Origin: M3007 sp035299505
Lineage (GTDB): Bacteria > Bacteroidota > Bacteroidia > Chitinophagales > Saprospiraceae
Direction of reading: 5' to 3'
Length of the DNA stretch: 64,000 nt
Assembly (NCBI GenBank): GCA_035299505.1
Contig: DATGWL010000159.1
Location: 4,353-68,352, forward strand
In this document: one piece after another, positions 25,657 through 34,800 of the stretch
How the letters are laid out: every line of letters starts with the position of its first letter
Numbering within the stretch: position 1 is the stretch's first letter
Translations under genes and position numbers: made by a program
The notes under the pieces: generated by a model
What the model saw: only the letters and a program-made list of their open reading frames with translations
What the model was told of the DNA's origin: nothing
The model's database searches: none

Positions 25657-26419
25657 GTATAGCCTGTTTGACAAATGTTTCGCTGGACGCCAATCGTATG
25701 GTCAAAAACTCCCCGTACGTTTTCCGAACGGTTTCTGCACTTTCCTGGAAAGCGCCCTCCACCCAGGAATCCGGTATCAAACCAACGATTTCGTTGATTA
25801 CTGTTTCGTTCAACACTTTTTTGATGGCCTCGTCTGCCTCCTCCAGCCTCGAAGCCTGTGCCAGCAGCACATGGTCTTTGATCTGGGCAAAAGGCCTGGT
25901 ACTTTGTTCCTTCCAGTTTTCCCAGTTGTGGTGAAAATACAAAGCGGCGCCATGATCAATCAACCAAAGCTCCCGGTTCCAAAGCAACAAGTTGGTATTG
26001 CGCGCGGTGCGGTCTACATTCATCAAAAAAGCATCCAGCCACACAATTTTGGATGCCAGCAAGGCATCCGGTTTCATCACCGCCGGATCGTACGTAACCG
26101 CGCCAGACAGGTAATGCATACCGAGATTCAACCCGGTGCTGAACTTGAGCAGATCCTGAATTTCTTCGTCGCCCTCCGCACGGCCATAGGCTTCGTTTAA
26201 CTCTGCAAACACAATTTCCGGCATTTTCAGCCCCAGTAGTCGGGCTATTTCAGCACCAATCAGCTCTGCAATCAATGCCTTCACGCCCTGCCCCGCACCC
26301 CTGAATTTCAGGACGTACAGAAAACCGTCGTCGGCCTCCACAATAGCCGGCAGGGAGCCGCCCTCCCGCAGGGGGGTTACGTATCTGGTTACAATAACGG
26401 TTCTGATGTCTGGTTGCAT
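25634..26419 (-). CDS. HipA-like (HipA_2) protein kinase
   Basis: 261 residues. Kinase-like features are YVLKFRGAGQG (ATP-lysine strand), the helix ALIAELIGAEIARLLGL, a catalytic loop WLDAFLMNVDRTARNTNLLL (D..R..N) and a metal-binding LWLIDHGAAL (DxG-like). This is the compact HipA_2 architecture, without the N-terminal couple_hipA domain and without a HipB-type antitoxin gene nearby. HipA kinases phosphorylate Ser/Thr, e.g. on glutamyl-tRNA synthetase; the target here is unknown. It forms an overlapping two-gene unit with DUF3037. Confidence 0.78.
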   Translation of the reverse strand: MQPDIRTVIVTRYVTPLREGGSLPAIVEADDGFLYVLKFRGAGQGVKALIAELIGAEIARLLGLKMPEIVFAELNEAYGRAEGDEEIQDLLKFSTGLNLGMHYLSGAVTYDPAVMKPDALLASKIVWLDAFLMNVDRTARNTNLLLWNRELWLIDHGAALYFHHNWENWKEQSTRPFAQIKDHVLLAQASRLEEADEAIKKVLNETVINEIVGLIPDSWVEGAFQESAETVRKTYGEFLTIRLASSETFVKQAIHARVSGI

Positions 26420-26449
26420 GAGGCAAAGGAAAGTAAAAAAGCAGGTGTG

Positions 26450-27502
26450 TTATATCCCCAACGACACCAACACCGGGTAATGATCCGAAAAATCGCCATC
26501 CCGGGCAGTGCGGCAGGAAAAAGTGGTGATGCTCTTTTCCGTAAGGATATAATCTATCCTGAGCAGGGGCAAAGCGCCGGCAAACGTAGTGCCCAGTCCA
26601 AGGGCTTTCTGCCGGAAAGTATCGTGCAATCCCTCCGAAAGCTGGGCATACACGTAAGAATTGGGCGTATCATTGAAATCGCCGCAAACGATGACCGGTA
26701 TTTTGCAGGCCGCAATATGCGCTCGCAACTTCTGGGCCTGCTCGGCGCGCAAACTGGTGGCCGAACCCACCCGGCCCAGCACAAAACCGATATCCTGCCA
26801 GGTTTCGCCTTCCTCCAGATCGCCTTTCTGAATCACTTTGGCCGTGGTATTCGTTACACGGTTGGATTGCAGATGCACGTTGTACACCCGCACCACTTTT
26901 TTCTCGCCCACCCGCACATCGGCCCACAGCGTAGAGTTGGAGGTGTTTTCAAAAGGCACATCGCCGCCGCCCATAATGGGGTAACGGGACAGAATAACCG
27001 TACCTTTTTTCAGGTTAAACGTGTGCTTATAACCCATTTTTTCGGCCAAAAGCCGGTAAAACTTGCCGCTGGTTTCCTGGGTGCACAGAATATCCGGATC
27101 TCCGCTTTCCTGCAAAAAACGGGCATACGCCGAAGCGCGTTTTTCCCTCCAGGCTTCGGTGGCTTCCTTGCCCTGGTAAATGCTGCCCAGGTTGTGGGTG
27201 GCCACCGTAACCGCATTTTCCGGCACTGCATCCTTGCCAAAATCAAACCCGATAAACCCGGTAATATGGTCCCAGCCAAAAGCCAGAATACCAATATGAT
27301 ACAAGGCAAAACGATTGCCCTGCCAGGTCCAGATCCCCGCCAGCAATAAATTGGCCAGCAACATCCACGGAAATGCCGTTCCAAAAAACGACAACCACGA
27401 AAACTTGGCCGGATTCACCGACGGACACACGTACGCCAATACCGTACAGCAGATCACTACTGCACTCGCCATTCTAAGCAGGTATTGGACTAATGATTTC
27501 AT
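26450..27502 (-). CDS. membrane-anchored endonuclease/exonuclease/phosphatase-family protein
   Basis: 350 residues. Three N-terminal hydrophobic segments (about 8-26, 36-60, 65-85) anchor an EEP domain (about 95-350). Family motifs are VATHNLGSIY (strand 1, metal Asn), PDILCTQETSG (metal Glu), VYNVHLQSNR, VIVCGDFNDTPNSYVY (catalytic Asp/Asn) and the C-terminal DGDFSDHYPVLVSL (Asp-His). The substrate may be a phosphodiester or phospholipid; this cannot be fixed. A heptamer-array element begins 5 bases upstream of the start codon, so the promoter may lie within or beyond it. Confidence 0.88.
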   Translation of the reverse strand: MKSLVQYLLRMASAVVICCTVLAYVCPSVNPAKFSWLSFFGTAFPWMLLANLLLAGIWTWQGNRFALYHIGILAFGWDHITGFIGFDFGKDAVPENAVTVATHNLGSIYQGKEATEAWREKRASAYARFLQESGDPDILCTQETSGKFYRLLAEKMGYKHTFNLKKGTVILSRYPIMGGGDVPFENTSNSTLWADVRVGEKKVVRVYNVHLQSNRVTNTTAKVIQKGDLEEGETWQDIGFVLGRVGSATSLRAEQAQKLRAHIAACKIPVIVCGDFNDTPNSYVYAQLSEGLHDTFRQKALGLGTTFAGALPLLRIDYILTEKSITTFSCRTARDGDFSDHYPVLVSLGI

Positions 27503-27507
27503 TTTTT

Positions 27508-27669
27508 CTACGGTGGACGGTGGACGGTGGACGGCTTACGGTGGACGGTGGACGGTGGCGTTGCTCCTGGGAAAAGTTGACTCATGTCCATTCAAATCTC
27601 AAGAGCAACGCCACCGTAAGCCGTCTACCGTAAGCCGTCCACCGTAAGCCGTAAATCGTAATCCGTTAA
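27508..27669. repeat. inverted heptamer-array element with hairpin core, second copy
   Basis: The left arm has seven words of the GGACGGT/GGACGGCTTACGGT type ending in GGTGGCGTTGCTCCTGG (about 27555-27571). A unique loop follows, then the right core CAAGAGCAACGCCACCGTA (27600-27618) and eight heptamers from 27614, the last ones degenerate (CCGTAAA, TCGTAAT). Both core halves match the 4654-4886 element, apart from one base in the left half, while the loop is unrelated. Confidence 0.85.
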
Positions 27670-27825
27670 AAAATGCCTAAACCTGGAAACCTCCTGTGTC
27701 TTTCCTGAGGTTGAAACGTTCTTTGTAACGACAAACGGCCAACAACCTACGGTAGAGGACTTATAGTCTGCTATTGGGTTTGTGTTCCAAGCTCAAAGCT
27801 AAGCAAAACGCAACCGCCCACTGTC

Positions 27826-27850
27826 TACCGTAAGCCATCCACCGTAATTT
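27826..27850. repeat. short CCGTNNN heptamer run
   Basis: Three or four heptamers (CTGTCTA, CCGTAAG, CCATCCA, CCGTAAT). Together with the preceding element this leaves only about 150 bases (27670-27825) of non-repetitive intergenic sequence, in which I see no gene. Confidence 0.6.
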
Positions 27851-27880
27851 GTCACAAAGTTCACTTAACAATTTAGAATC

Positions 27881-28609
27881 ATGTTCAAAAAATCGCTACT
27901 TCTTTTTGCCGCACTGATGCTAGGGCAGTTTGCACACGCTCAATTCGGCAAAATTCTCGACAAAGCCAAAGAAAAAGTAGGTGTGGATGTGCCACTTTCG
28001 CAGGAAGAAGCCGGTAATGGCCTCAAAGAAGCCCTTAATAATGGTATCGGCGAAGCCGTAGATTTTCTTTCCGCTAAAGACGGCTATTTCAAATCTCCTT
28101 ACAAAATCCTGCTCCCCGATGAAGCCAAAACAGTGGTGAGCAAACTCAAAGCCGTACCAGGTTTCACCAACGTGGAGGCCGACCTCACCGAACGCATGAA
28201 CCGCGCCGCTGAAGATGCAGCCACCAAAGCCAAACCTATCTTCATCAAGGCCATTAAAGACCTCACGTTCCAGGATGCCCTCAATATTCTGATGGGCAAC
28301 CAGGACGCAGCCACACGTTATCTGGAAAAATCCACCTACGCGCCACTCTACGCCGAATTCAAGCCTATCATTCAGGCCTCCCTGGATAAAGTGAACGCCC
28401 GCGAATACTGGAAAAGCGCCGTTACTGCTTACAATAAAATCCCGCTTGTCACCAAAACCAATCCGGAACTCGACGACCACGTAACTAAAATGGCCCTCAA
28501 AGGCATGTTCGAGCTGATCCAAAAGAAAGAACTCGGCATCCGCTCCGACGTAAGTCAACGCAACTCAGATATCCTGAAAAAGGTATTTGCGAAGCAGGAT
28601 AAGAAGTAA
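27881..28609 (+). CDS. DUF4197-family secreted protein
   Basis: 242 residues with a signal peptide (MFKKSLLLFAALMLGQFAHA, then Q). The mature helical protein matches DUF4197: LSQEEAGNGLKEALNNGIGEAV near the N-terminus, FKSPYKILLPDEAKTVVSKL, a central ILMGNQDAATRYLEKSTYAPL motif, and a C-terminal LDDHVTKMALKGMFELIQKKE. It is probably periplasmic; molecular function is unknown. A heptamer array begins on the very next base after the TAA stop codon. Confidence 0.85.
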   Translation: MFKKSLLLFAALMLGQFAHAQFGKILDKAKEKVGVDVPLSQEEAGNGLKEALNNGIGEAVDFLSAKDGYFKSPYKILLPDEAKTVVSKLKAVPGFTNVEADLTERMNRAAEDAATKAKPIFIKAIKDLTFQDALNILMGNQDAATRYLEKSTYAPLYAEFKPIIQASLDKVNAREYWKSAVTAYNKIPLVTKTNPELDDHVTKMALKGMFELIQKKELGIRSDVSQRNSDILKKVFAKQDKK

Positions 28610-28802
28610 CGGCCTACAGTAGACGGCCTACGGTGGACGGCCTACGGTGGACGGTGGGCCTGGCTTGAGTAGGTCCTGGGTACTCGGGATAACAACCCAC
28701 GATGGTTAATTAACATCAATGACCTCCTAAATGACCTCCCAAATGACCTCCTAAATGACTCCCAAAATGACGTCCCAAATGCCCCCCAAATGGCTCTAAA
28801 TG
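28610..28802. repeat. intergenic region built wholly of repeats: heptamers, REP-like unit, 11-mers
   Basis: 28610-28660 holds heptamers (GGCCTACGGTGGAC type). 28662-28702 is a degenerate REP-like unit (CTGGCTTGAGTAGGTCCTGG ... GGATAACAACCCACG). About 28720-28802 holds 11-mer words (AAATGACCTCC, AAATGACTCCC and so on). The last word ends 8 bases before the M20 start codon, so any promoter must lie within repeat DNA. Confidence 0.8.
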
Positions 28803-28810
28803 ACTCACTC

Positions 28811-29881
28811 ATGCTACCTATCATTACATCAGACATCACTGCATTATTACAAAAGTTGATTGCCACACCTTCCTTCAGTAAGGAGGAGGATAAAACCGGC
28901 GATTTACTGGAACAGTTTTTACGGGAACGCGGTGCAGAACCGCATCGAAAAAAACACAATGTCTGGGTGCGGAATAAATATTTTACCCCAGGCAAACCAA
29001 CACTTTTATTGAATTCGCACCACGATACAGTGAAGCCCAATCAGGGGTATACACGGGATCCTTTTTCGCCGGATATCGTGGATGGCAAACTATACGGATT
29101 GGGCAGCAATGACGCCGGTGGTGCGTTGACCTGCCTGCTGGGCGCCTTTTTGTATTTTTTTGAACAGAAAAATCTGCCCTTCAACCTGATTTACGCGGCC
29201 ACAGCCGAAGAAGAAATTTCAGGTCACGACGGCGTGGAACTCATCCTGCCAGATCTGGGCCAGGTAGACTTTGCTATTGTAGGAGAGCCCACCCAAATGC
29301 AGTTGGCCATCGCCGAAAAAGGCTTGATGGTAGTAGACGGACTGGCGCGTGGCAGGGCAGGACATGCTGCCAGAGAAGAGGGGGAAAGCGCCCTGTACAA
29401 GGCGCTGGACGATATTGCCTGGATCAGAAACCATGAATTTCCGATGACCTCTGAAATACTCGGGCCTGTGAAAATGTCGGTAACCATCATCCAGGCTGGT
29501 TCTCAGCATAATGTAGTGCCGGATCAGTGTCGGTTTACCGTAGATGTGCGGGTAAACGAACACTATTCCCTGGAAGAGGTGCTGGACTGTATGCGGAAAC
29601 ATACCCAAAGTGAACTTATGCCGCGGAGCCTGCGTATGCGTTCTTCCATCATTCCGCTTGAGCACCCACTGGTGCGCGCAGGCCTGTCCATCGGGCGCAC
29701 TTATTACGGCTCCCCAACCACTTCCGACAAGGCCCTGATGCCTTTCCCCGCCCTGAAAATGGGACCGGGCGACAGTGCCAGGAGTCACACTGCCGATGAA
29801 TTCATCTATTGCTCTGAAATAGTGCAAGGGGTGGCCATTTACGTTCAACTACTGCAAAAATTACATGAAACTCTGGGCTAA
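28811..29881 (+). CDS. M20-family deacylase, probably N-acyl-citrulline/ornithine deacylase of arginine synthesis
   Basis: 356 residues starting MLPIITSDITALLQKLIATP; an earlier ATG lies inside an 11-mer repeat. M20 metal and catalytic residues are His70 and Asp72 (NSHHDTV), Asp101 (GLGSNDAGGALT) and Glu133-Glu134 (TAEEEISGHDG). VGEPT and the lid domain RGRAGHAA are also present. The gene overlaps argH by 17 bases. In Bacteroidota the arginine route runs through N-acyl-citrulline, and the M20 enzyme removes the acyl group to give citrulline ahead of the argininosuccinate steps. Substrate (acetyl or succinyl) is inferred from context. Confidence 0.85.
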   Translation: MLPIITSDITALLQKLIATPSFSKEEDKTGDLLEQFLRERGAEPHRKKHNVWVRNKYFTPGKPTLLLNSHHDTVKPNQGYTRDPFSPDIVDGKLYGLGSNDAGGALTCLLGAFLYFFEQKNLPFNLIYAATAEEEISGHDGVELILPDLGQVDFAIVGEPTQMQLAIAEKGLMVVDGLARGRAGHAAREEGESALYKALDDIAWIRNHEFPMTSEILGPVKMSVTIIQAGSQHNVVPDQCRFTVDVRVNEHYSLEEVLDCMRKHTQSELMPRSLRMRSSIIPLEHPLVRAGLSIGRTYYGSPTTSDKALMPFPALKMGPGDSARSHTADEFIYCSEIVQGVAIYVQLLQKLHETLG

Positions 29882-31163
29882 AGAACATACTGTAAATCAG
29901 GCATTCGTAGAGCAATTCACCGTGGGACGGGATCCGGAATTCGATCTTTTGCTGGCTAAATACGATGTGCAAGGCTCCCTGGCACACACAGAAATGCTGG
30001 CTTCCGTTGGACTGCTGACCACCGGCGAATGGGAAAGCATAAGGCAAGGATTGCAGGAAATACAGGTCGAAATTGACGCAAATCGTTTTGTCATTGAGCC
30101 TGGCGTAGAAGACGTTCATTCCCAGATTGAGCTGCTGCTCACCCGTCGTATTGGCGAAGCGGGTAAAAAAATACACTCCGGCAGAAGCAGAAACGATCAG
30201 GTAGCAGTAGACATCAAGCTGTTCCTGCGTGCCGGGTTGACGGAGGTTCAAACAATGGTGTTGGCGCTGTTTGAACAATGGCTACAGTTGTCTGAGCAGC
30301 ATAAGGATGTATTGTTGCCGGGTTACACCCACCTGCAGGTGGCCATGCCCTCATCTTTTGGGCTATGGTTCGGCGCCTGGGCAGAAAGCCTGGTTGACGA
30401 CATGGATTTACTGCTGACGGCCAAACGCATGTGCAACAAGAATCCACTTGGCAGCGGCGCCGGTTATGGTTCTTCATTTCCGTTGAACCGGGGATTAACC
30501 ACCGGGTTACTGCAATTTGAAGCCATGCATTACAACTCGGTTTATGCTCAAATGAGCCGGGGTAAAACAGAAAAAATTGTGGCTATGGCTCTTGCCAATC
30601 TGGGCAGCACCCTGGCACGTTTTTCCATGGACATCTGTTTGTATATGAGTCAGAATTTCGGATTTATCAGTTTCCCGGATGAATTGACCACCGGGAGCAG
30701 CATTATGCCCCACAAAAAGAATCCGGATATTTTTGAGCTGATAAGAGCTAAGGGGAACAGACTGCAGGCCCTGCCAAACGAACTTAGTCTCTTATTGACC
30801 AATTTACCGTCAGGGTATCACCGGGATTTGCAATTGACGAAAGAAATCCTTTTTCCAGCCCTGGAAGAGCTAAAAAATTGCCTTCGCATGCTGGAATATG
30901 CGTTGCCACAAATCAGGGTCAATCAGGATATCCTGAAAGATGAACGGTATCGTTACCTGTTCAGCGTAGAAGCAGTGAATGAGTTGGTTCAACAGGGCAT
31001 TCCCTTCCGGGAGGCTTACCAAACCATTGGCAAGCAAATTGAAGCGGGTAATTTTCAATGGGATACCTCCCGGCCATTACAACATACGCATGAGGGCAGC
31101 ATCGGGCGTTTATGCCTGGATGAAATCCGGGCAGCCATGCAGCGGGTATTGGAGAGGGCTTAG
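29865..31163 (+). CDS. argH: argininosuccinate lyase
   Basis: 432 residues; splits argininosuccinate into arginine and fumarate, the last step of arginine synthesis. Signatures are SLAHTEMLASVGLL, VEDVHSQIELLL, HSGRSRNDQVAVD, YTHLQVAMP and the fumarase-superfamily loop GSSIMPHKKNPDIFELIR. The start overlaps the upstream deacylase. It is slightly shorter than the E. coli enzyme (457) but complete. No argG or argF is in the window. Confidence 0.95.
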   Translation: MKLWAKEHTVNQAFVEQFTVGRDPEFDLLLAKYDVQGSLAHTEMLASVGLLTTGEWESIRQGLQEIQVEIDANRFVIEPGVEDVHSQIELLLTRRIGEAGKKIHSGRSRNDQVAVDIKLFLRAGLTEVQTMVLALFEQWLQLSEQHKDVLLPGYTHLQVAMPSSFGLWFGAWAESLVDDMDLLLTAKRMCNKNPLGSGAGYGSSFPLNRGLTTGLLQFEAMHYNSVYAQMSRGKTEKIVAMALANLGSTLARFSMDICLYMSQNFGFISFPDELTTGSSIMPHKKNPDIFELIRAKGNRLQALPNELSLLLTNLPSGYHRDLQLTKEILFPALEELKNCLRMLEYALPQIRVNQDILKDERYRYLFSVEAVNELVQQGIPFREAYQTIGKQIEAGNFQWDTSRPLQHTHEGSIGRLCLDEIRAAMQRVLERA

Positions 31164-31280
31164 ATAACTGTCTGTATTACTTCACCGCAGCGTCACAGAA
31201 GCGCGGAGCGTTTGACCATCACTCAGCAGTTCTGCGACCCTGCGGCAAAAAAGCACTTTCGGAACAAATGCTAAACTATC

Positions 31281-31679
31281 TTATTCCCGGCATTTGCCCA
31301 CGATCTCATGAAATACATCGTGTGCGGCATTAATGCCTTTCATCAGTTCTTCGTCAGACTTGCCTTTTTTCACCATTTTGTCCACTTTTTTGCACTCCTT
31401 CACCAATCTTTTGAGTACCTGAGCTGTAAGTTCAGGTTTGAATCCTGCCGGAATAGTTGATTTTTTCCAGGCTATTGCACGTTCCACCAGCATGCCGGAT
31501 TTCTCCTTCAGTGGCGCAAAATTTTTCTCCTCTGCGGAGTGAAATGTTACGCTCATCACTTCATGGAATTCTTTCATTTCTTTCCATGGCGCTTTTTGTG
31601 CGGTGTTTTGTGCTCGTGCTGTTTGGGCAAATAGGGCCAGGGCAACCAGGCCCAAAAGTTGAAAAAGATGCTTCTTCAT
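31281..31679 (-). CDS. small secreted helical protein of unknown function
   Basis: 132 residues with signal peptide (MKKHLFQLLGLVALALFAQT, then ARAQ). The mature protein is all-helical and Lys-rich, with a pattern reminiscent of four-helix cytochrome c'/b562 proteins (MSVTFHSAEEKNFAPLKEKS ... AAHDVFHEIVGKC). The CxxCH haem motif is absent, so it may be a haem-less relative. Periplasmic location likely. It stands alone; the 117 bases between it and argH show nothing recognisable. Confidence 0.6.
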   Translation of the reverse strand: MKKHLFQLLGLVALALFAQTARAQNTAQKAPWKEMKEFHEVMSVTFHSAEEKNFAPLKEKSGMLVERAIAWKKSTIPAGFKPELTAQVLKRLVKECKKVDKMVKKGKSDEELMKGINAAHDVFHEIVGKCRE

Positions 31680-31801
31680 TTTGAATGTAAATGTTGATAA
31701 AATGTTGGTTTAAAACATCTTACCCAACCCCTAAGTTGTTTTAACCCTGGCAAGACTTGTCATCCAGGCAGATGATATTTATCAACTTGCCATTGCCTGT
31801 C

Positions 31802-34800
31802 TTACCGCACCAACGTCACATCTCCGCTAAAAAACACGGATTGCCCGTCAATGTATTCCACCACCGCCTGCCAGACAAATACCCCTGGGTTCATGGGTTG
31901 GCCGCGCAGGCTGCCATCCCAACCCGTTTCGGTATCGGCTGGCAAGGTTTCATCCAGTTGGTAAACCTGTTCACCCCAACGCGAGAAAACCTGCAGGGAT
32001 CTGATGCGCACCACATTCACCGGATCGCCAAAAATCCGGAACAGATCATTTTCGCCGTCTTCATTGGGCGAAAAGATATTGGGTGCATAAATGTGCCGTG
32101 TTTTATCTACCCGCAACTGCAAAGCAGCCTCTGCCTTACAGCCCTGATTAGAAACCACTGTAAGGCGGTATTCCGTATTGTTCAAAGCTGAAGCCAGTGG
32201 GTTAAGGCAAGTAGCACAATCCAGGCCTGCTTCCGGCGTCCATTGTACGGAAGCAATATCCGAAGGCGGAATGTTCAGTTGTGCATCCAGCTGGTATTCG
32301 TATCCAAGTACCACCGTTGCCTGTGGATCCAGGTTAATTTCCAGCAAGGTTGGCGGCTCCAACATGGCATCTGCTGTGGCTGTACAGCCATTGGCGCCCG
32401 TTACCAGAATATTGTAAGTGCCTGGTTCCAGACCGGCAAACTGATTTTGAGAAATTGGTGGCTCCTGATTCAATACATAACTCACCGGAGCACTGATGCC
32501 CGTCAATCCATTCACCAGGATGGTTCCGGTTTCCACCAGGCATGATGGCTGGGTTAATTCAACAGTAATCTTTGAGATTCCGGCATCTACTGTTACCAGA
32601 TCTGTATCCGTGCAACCATTATTCGGGTTGGTTACCAGCAACTGGTACTCGCCCGCCTGATCCACCAAAGGAGTTGCCGTTTCCGCGCCGGAGAGGATAT
32701 GTCCATCCAGAGTACTCCAAATCCATTGCAGATTGGGGGCGCCGGTTCCATTTCCCGTCAGGTTGCCAGGAGCGCCAGCACAGTCTAATAAAATGGCAGG
32801 ACCGGCATCAGCTGATGGGAGTACCTGATCAGCTGCAACAATAGTGGAAACAGCATTACCACATTGGTTAGCAGGATTGAAAACGAAGAGGTGATAGCTC
32901 CCTGCCGCATTCACGGTTAATGTTGGCCCATTCCCAAGCAAAGTTGTATCTGTGCCATTTATTGTAGCCCAAGTCAGTTGTACGCCATTAGTTGCGGAAC
33001 CTCCGCTAAGTAGTTGTGTTAATTGTGTACAGGTTAGAATCCCGGGGGGAGCTATGGCCACATCAGGGATGTTCACATCCTCTTCAATTGAAATGGTTGA
33101 ACTTGCCGTACAAAAGGTCAAAATATCCTGCACCACCAGTGTATATTGTCCTGGAGCAGTGATATTCAGCACATTACCCGTACCAAGAGGGTTGCCGTTT
33201 GACAACCATTGGTAACTGCCCGCATTAGGAGTTCCGCTGATGGTACCTGTCAGTTCAATGCTTGAAATACCACAGTTTAGTGTAGTGGTTGGCGCCTGGA
33301 TGTTGGTTTGGGGCTGAGTGGTAGCGTCGTCCACCACATAAACGGCCGTGGAGGTGCAAGCCCCGCCACCATTTACGGTTACTGCATAAGTGCCGGCGGG
33401 AATGCCATTCAGGTCTTCTGTAGTGGCATTGTTCGACCAAAGGTAGGTGTAGCCCAGGGCAGGACTTACCGACAAGTCCACCGATCCATTGATGGCAACG
33501 CAGGAATTATCCGCCACCGGTATTCCGCTTAACTGAGGTGTAATGGTGTTTTCCGGAACGGTAAAACTACTCGATGCACTGCATCCGTTGTCCGCAATAA
33601 CCACAACCGTATACACCCCGGAAAGCAGGTTACTGAGGTCTTCCGTGGTAGCGCCACCTGTCCAAAGAAAGGTAAAGGGCTGTGGCGCTCCGGTTACGCT
33701 CAAATCAATGCTGCCCACGTTTTGACCACAAAATCCGGCGGCGATATTGGGCGTCATTTGTGGGCTGGGCAGATCGTTCGAAATGGAAAAAACAGCCGTA
33801 TTGGTGCAGTTCCCTCCGGCACTCACTGTTACCGTGTAGGTACCGCCGTACAAACCCGTTAGATCCTCTGTAGTTGCCTGATTTGACCACTGGTAAGTAA
33901 AAGTGCCGGATGGATTCACGGATAAATCCACCGAACCGTTGTTGAGCAAACACGAACTATTGGATGCGCCTGTGCCGGCCAGAGAAATGGAAATGGAATT
34001 GCCCGGCACCATAATGGTATTGGAAACGGTACATTCGTTTTGGTCGGTAACAACCACCGTGTAGGTTCCGGCAACGACGTTTGAGAGGTCCTGACTGGTT
34101 TGACCATTGTTCCATAAATAGCTAAAAGGAGCAGTTCCTCCGCTCACGGTCAGATCAATGGACGCATCTGAAAGACCGCACCATTCCGGCACAATGCTTT
34201 GATTGGAAGCCGGGTTGGTGCGCTGATCGGTTACAAAATAAGATGCTGTGGCAGTGCAGTTGCCCGGTTGTGAAACGGAAACAGTGTACACGCCGGGCTG
34301 CAAGCCCTGTACATCTTCCGTGGTAGCCGCATTGGACCACAAAAACTCGTACGCGCCCGCGGGCGTGATGTTCAAATCAATAGCTCCGTTGGCATTGGCG
34401 CAGTTGGTAAGCGGAATTGCCGCTGCAGCCAAACTAAACGTAGAGGCATTGTTGGCTACGTTGTAAGTAACAACCTGCGTGCATCCATTTGGCGCTGAAA
34501 CAGTTACAGTGTAGTTGCCGGGAAGAATGGCAGTCAGATCTTCGGACGTTGCCTGATTAGACCACAGGTAATCAAACGGTCCAAGGGCGCCGCTCACACT
34601 GAGATCTATGCTTCCATTGCTGTTGCTGCAAATGGCAGCGGTAACCGCAGAGTTCAGGACCGGACTGGTTGTTTGATCAGCTACGGTAAAGCTGGCTGAA
34701 GCCTGGCAAGTGCCCAGGGTTACGGTTACCACATAGTTTCCGTTGTTCAGGTTGTCCAAATCTTCGGTTGTTGCCTGGTTGGACCACTGGAAATTGTAGG

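Noticed and set aside
25173..25934. A 253-codon plus-strand frame across the DUF3037/kinase genes
   Set aside because: Antisense to two overlapping genes with recognisable families; no start context or domain.
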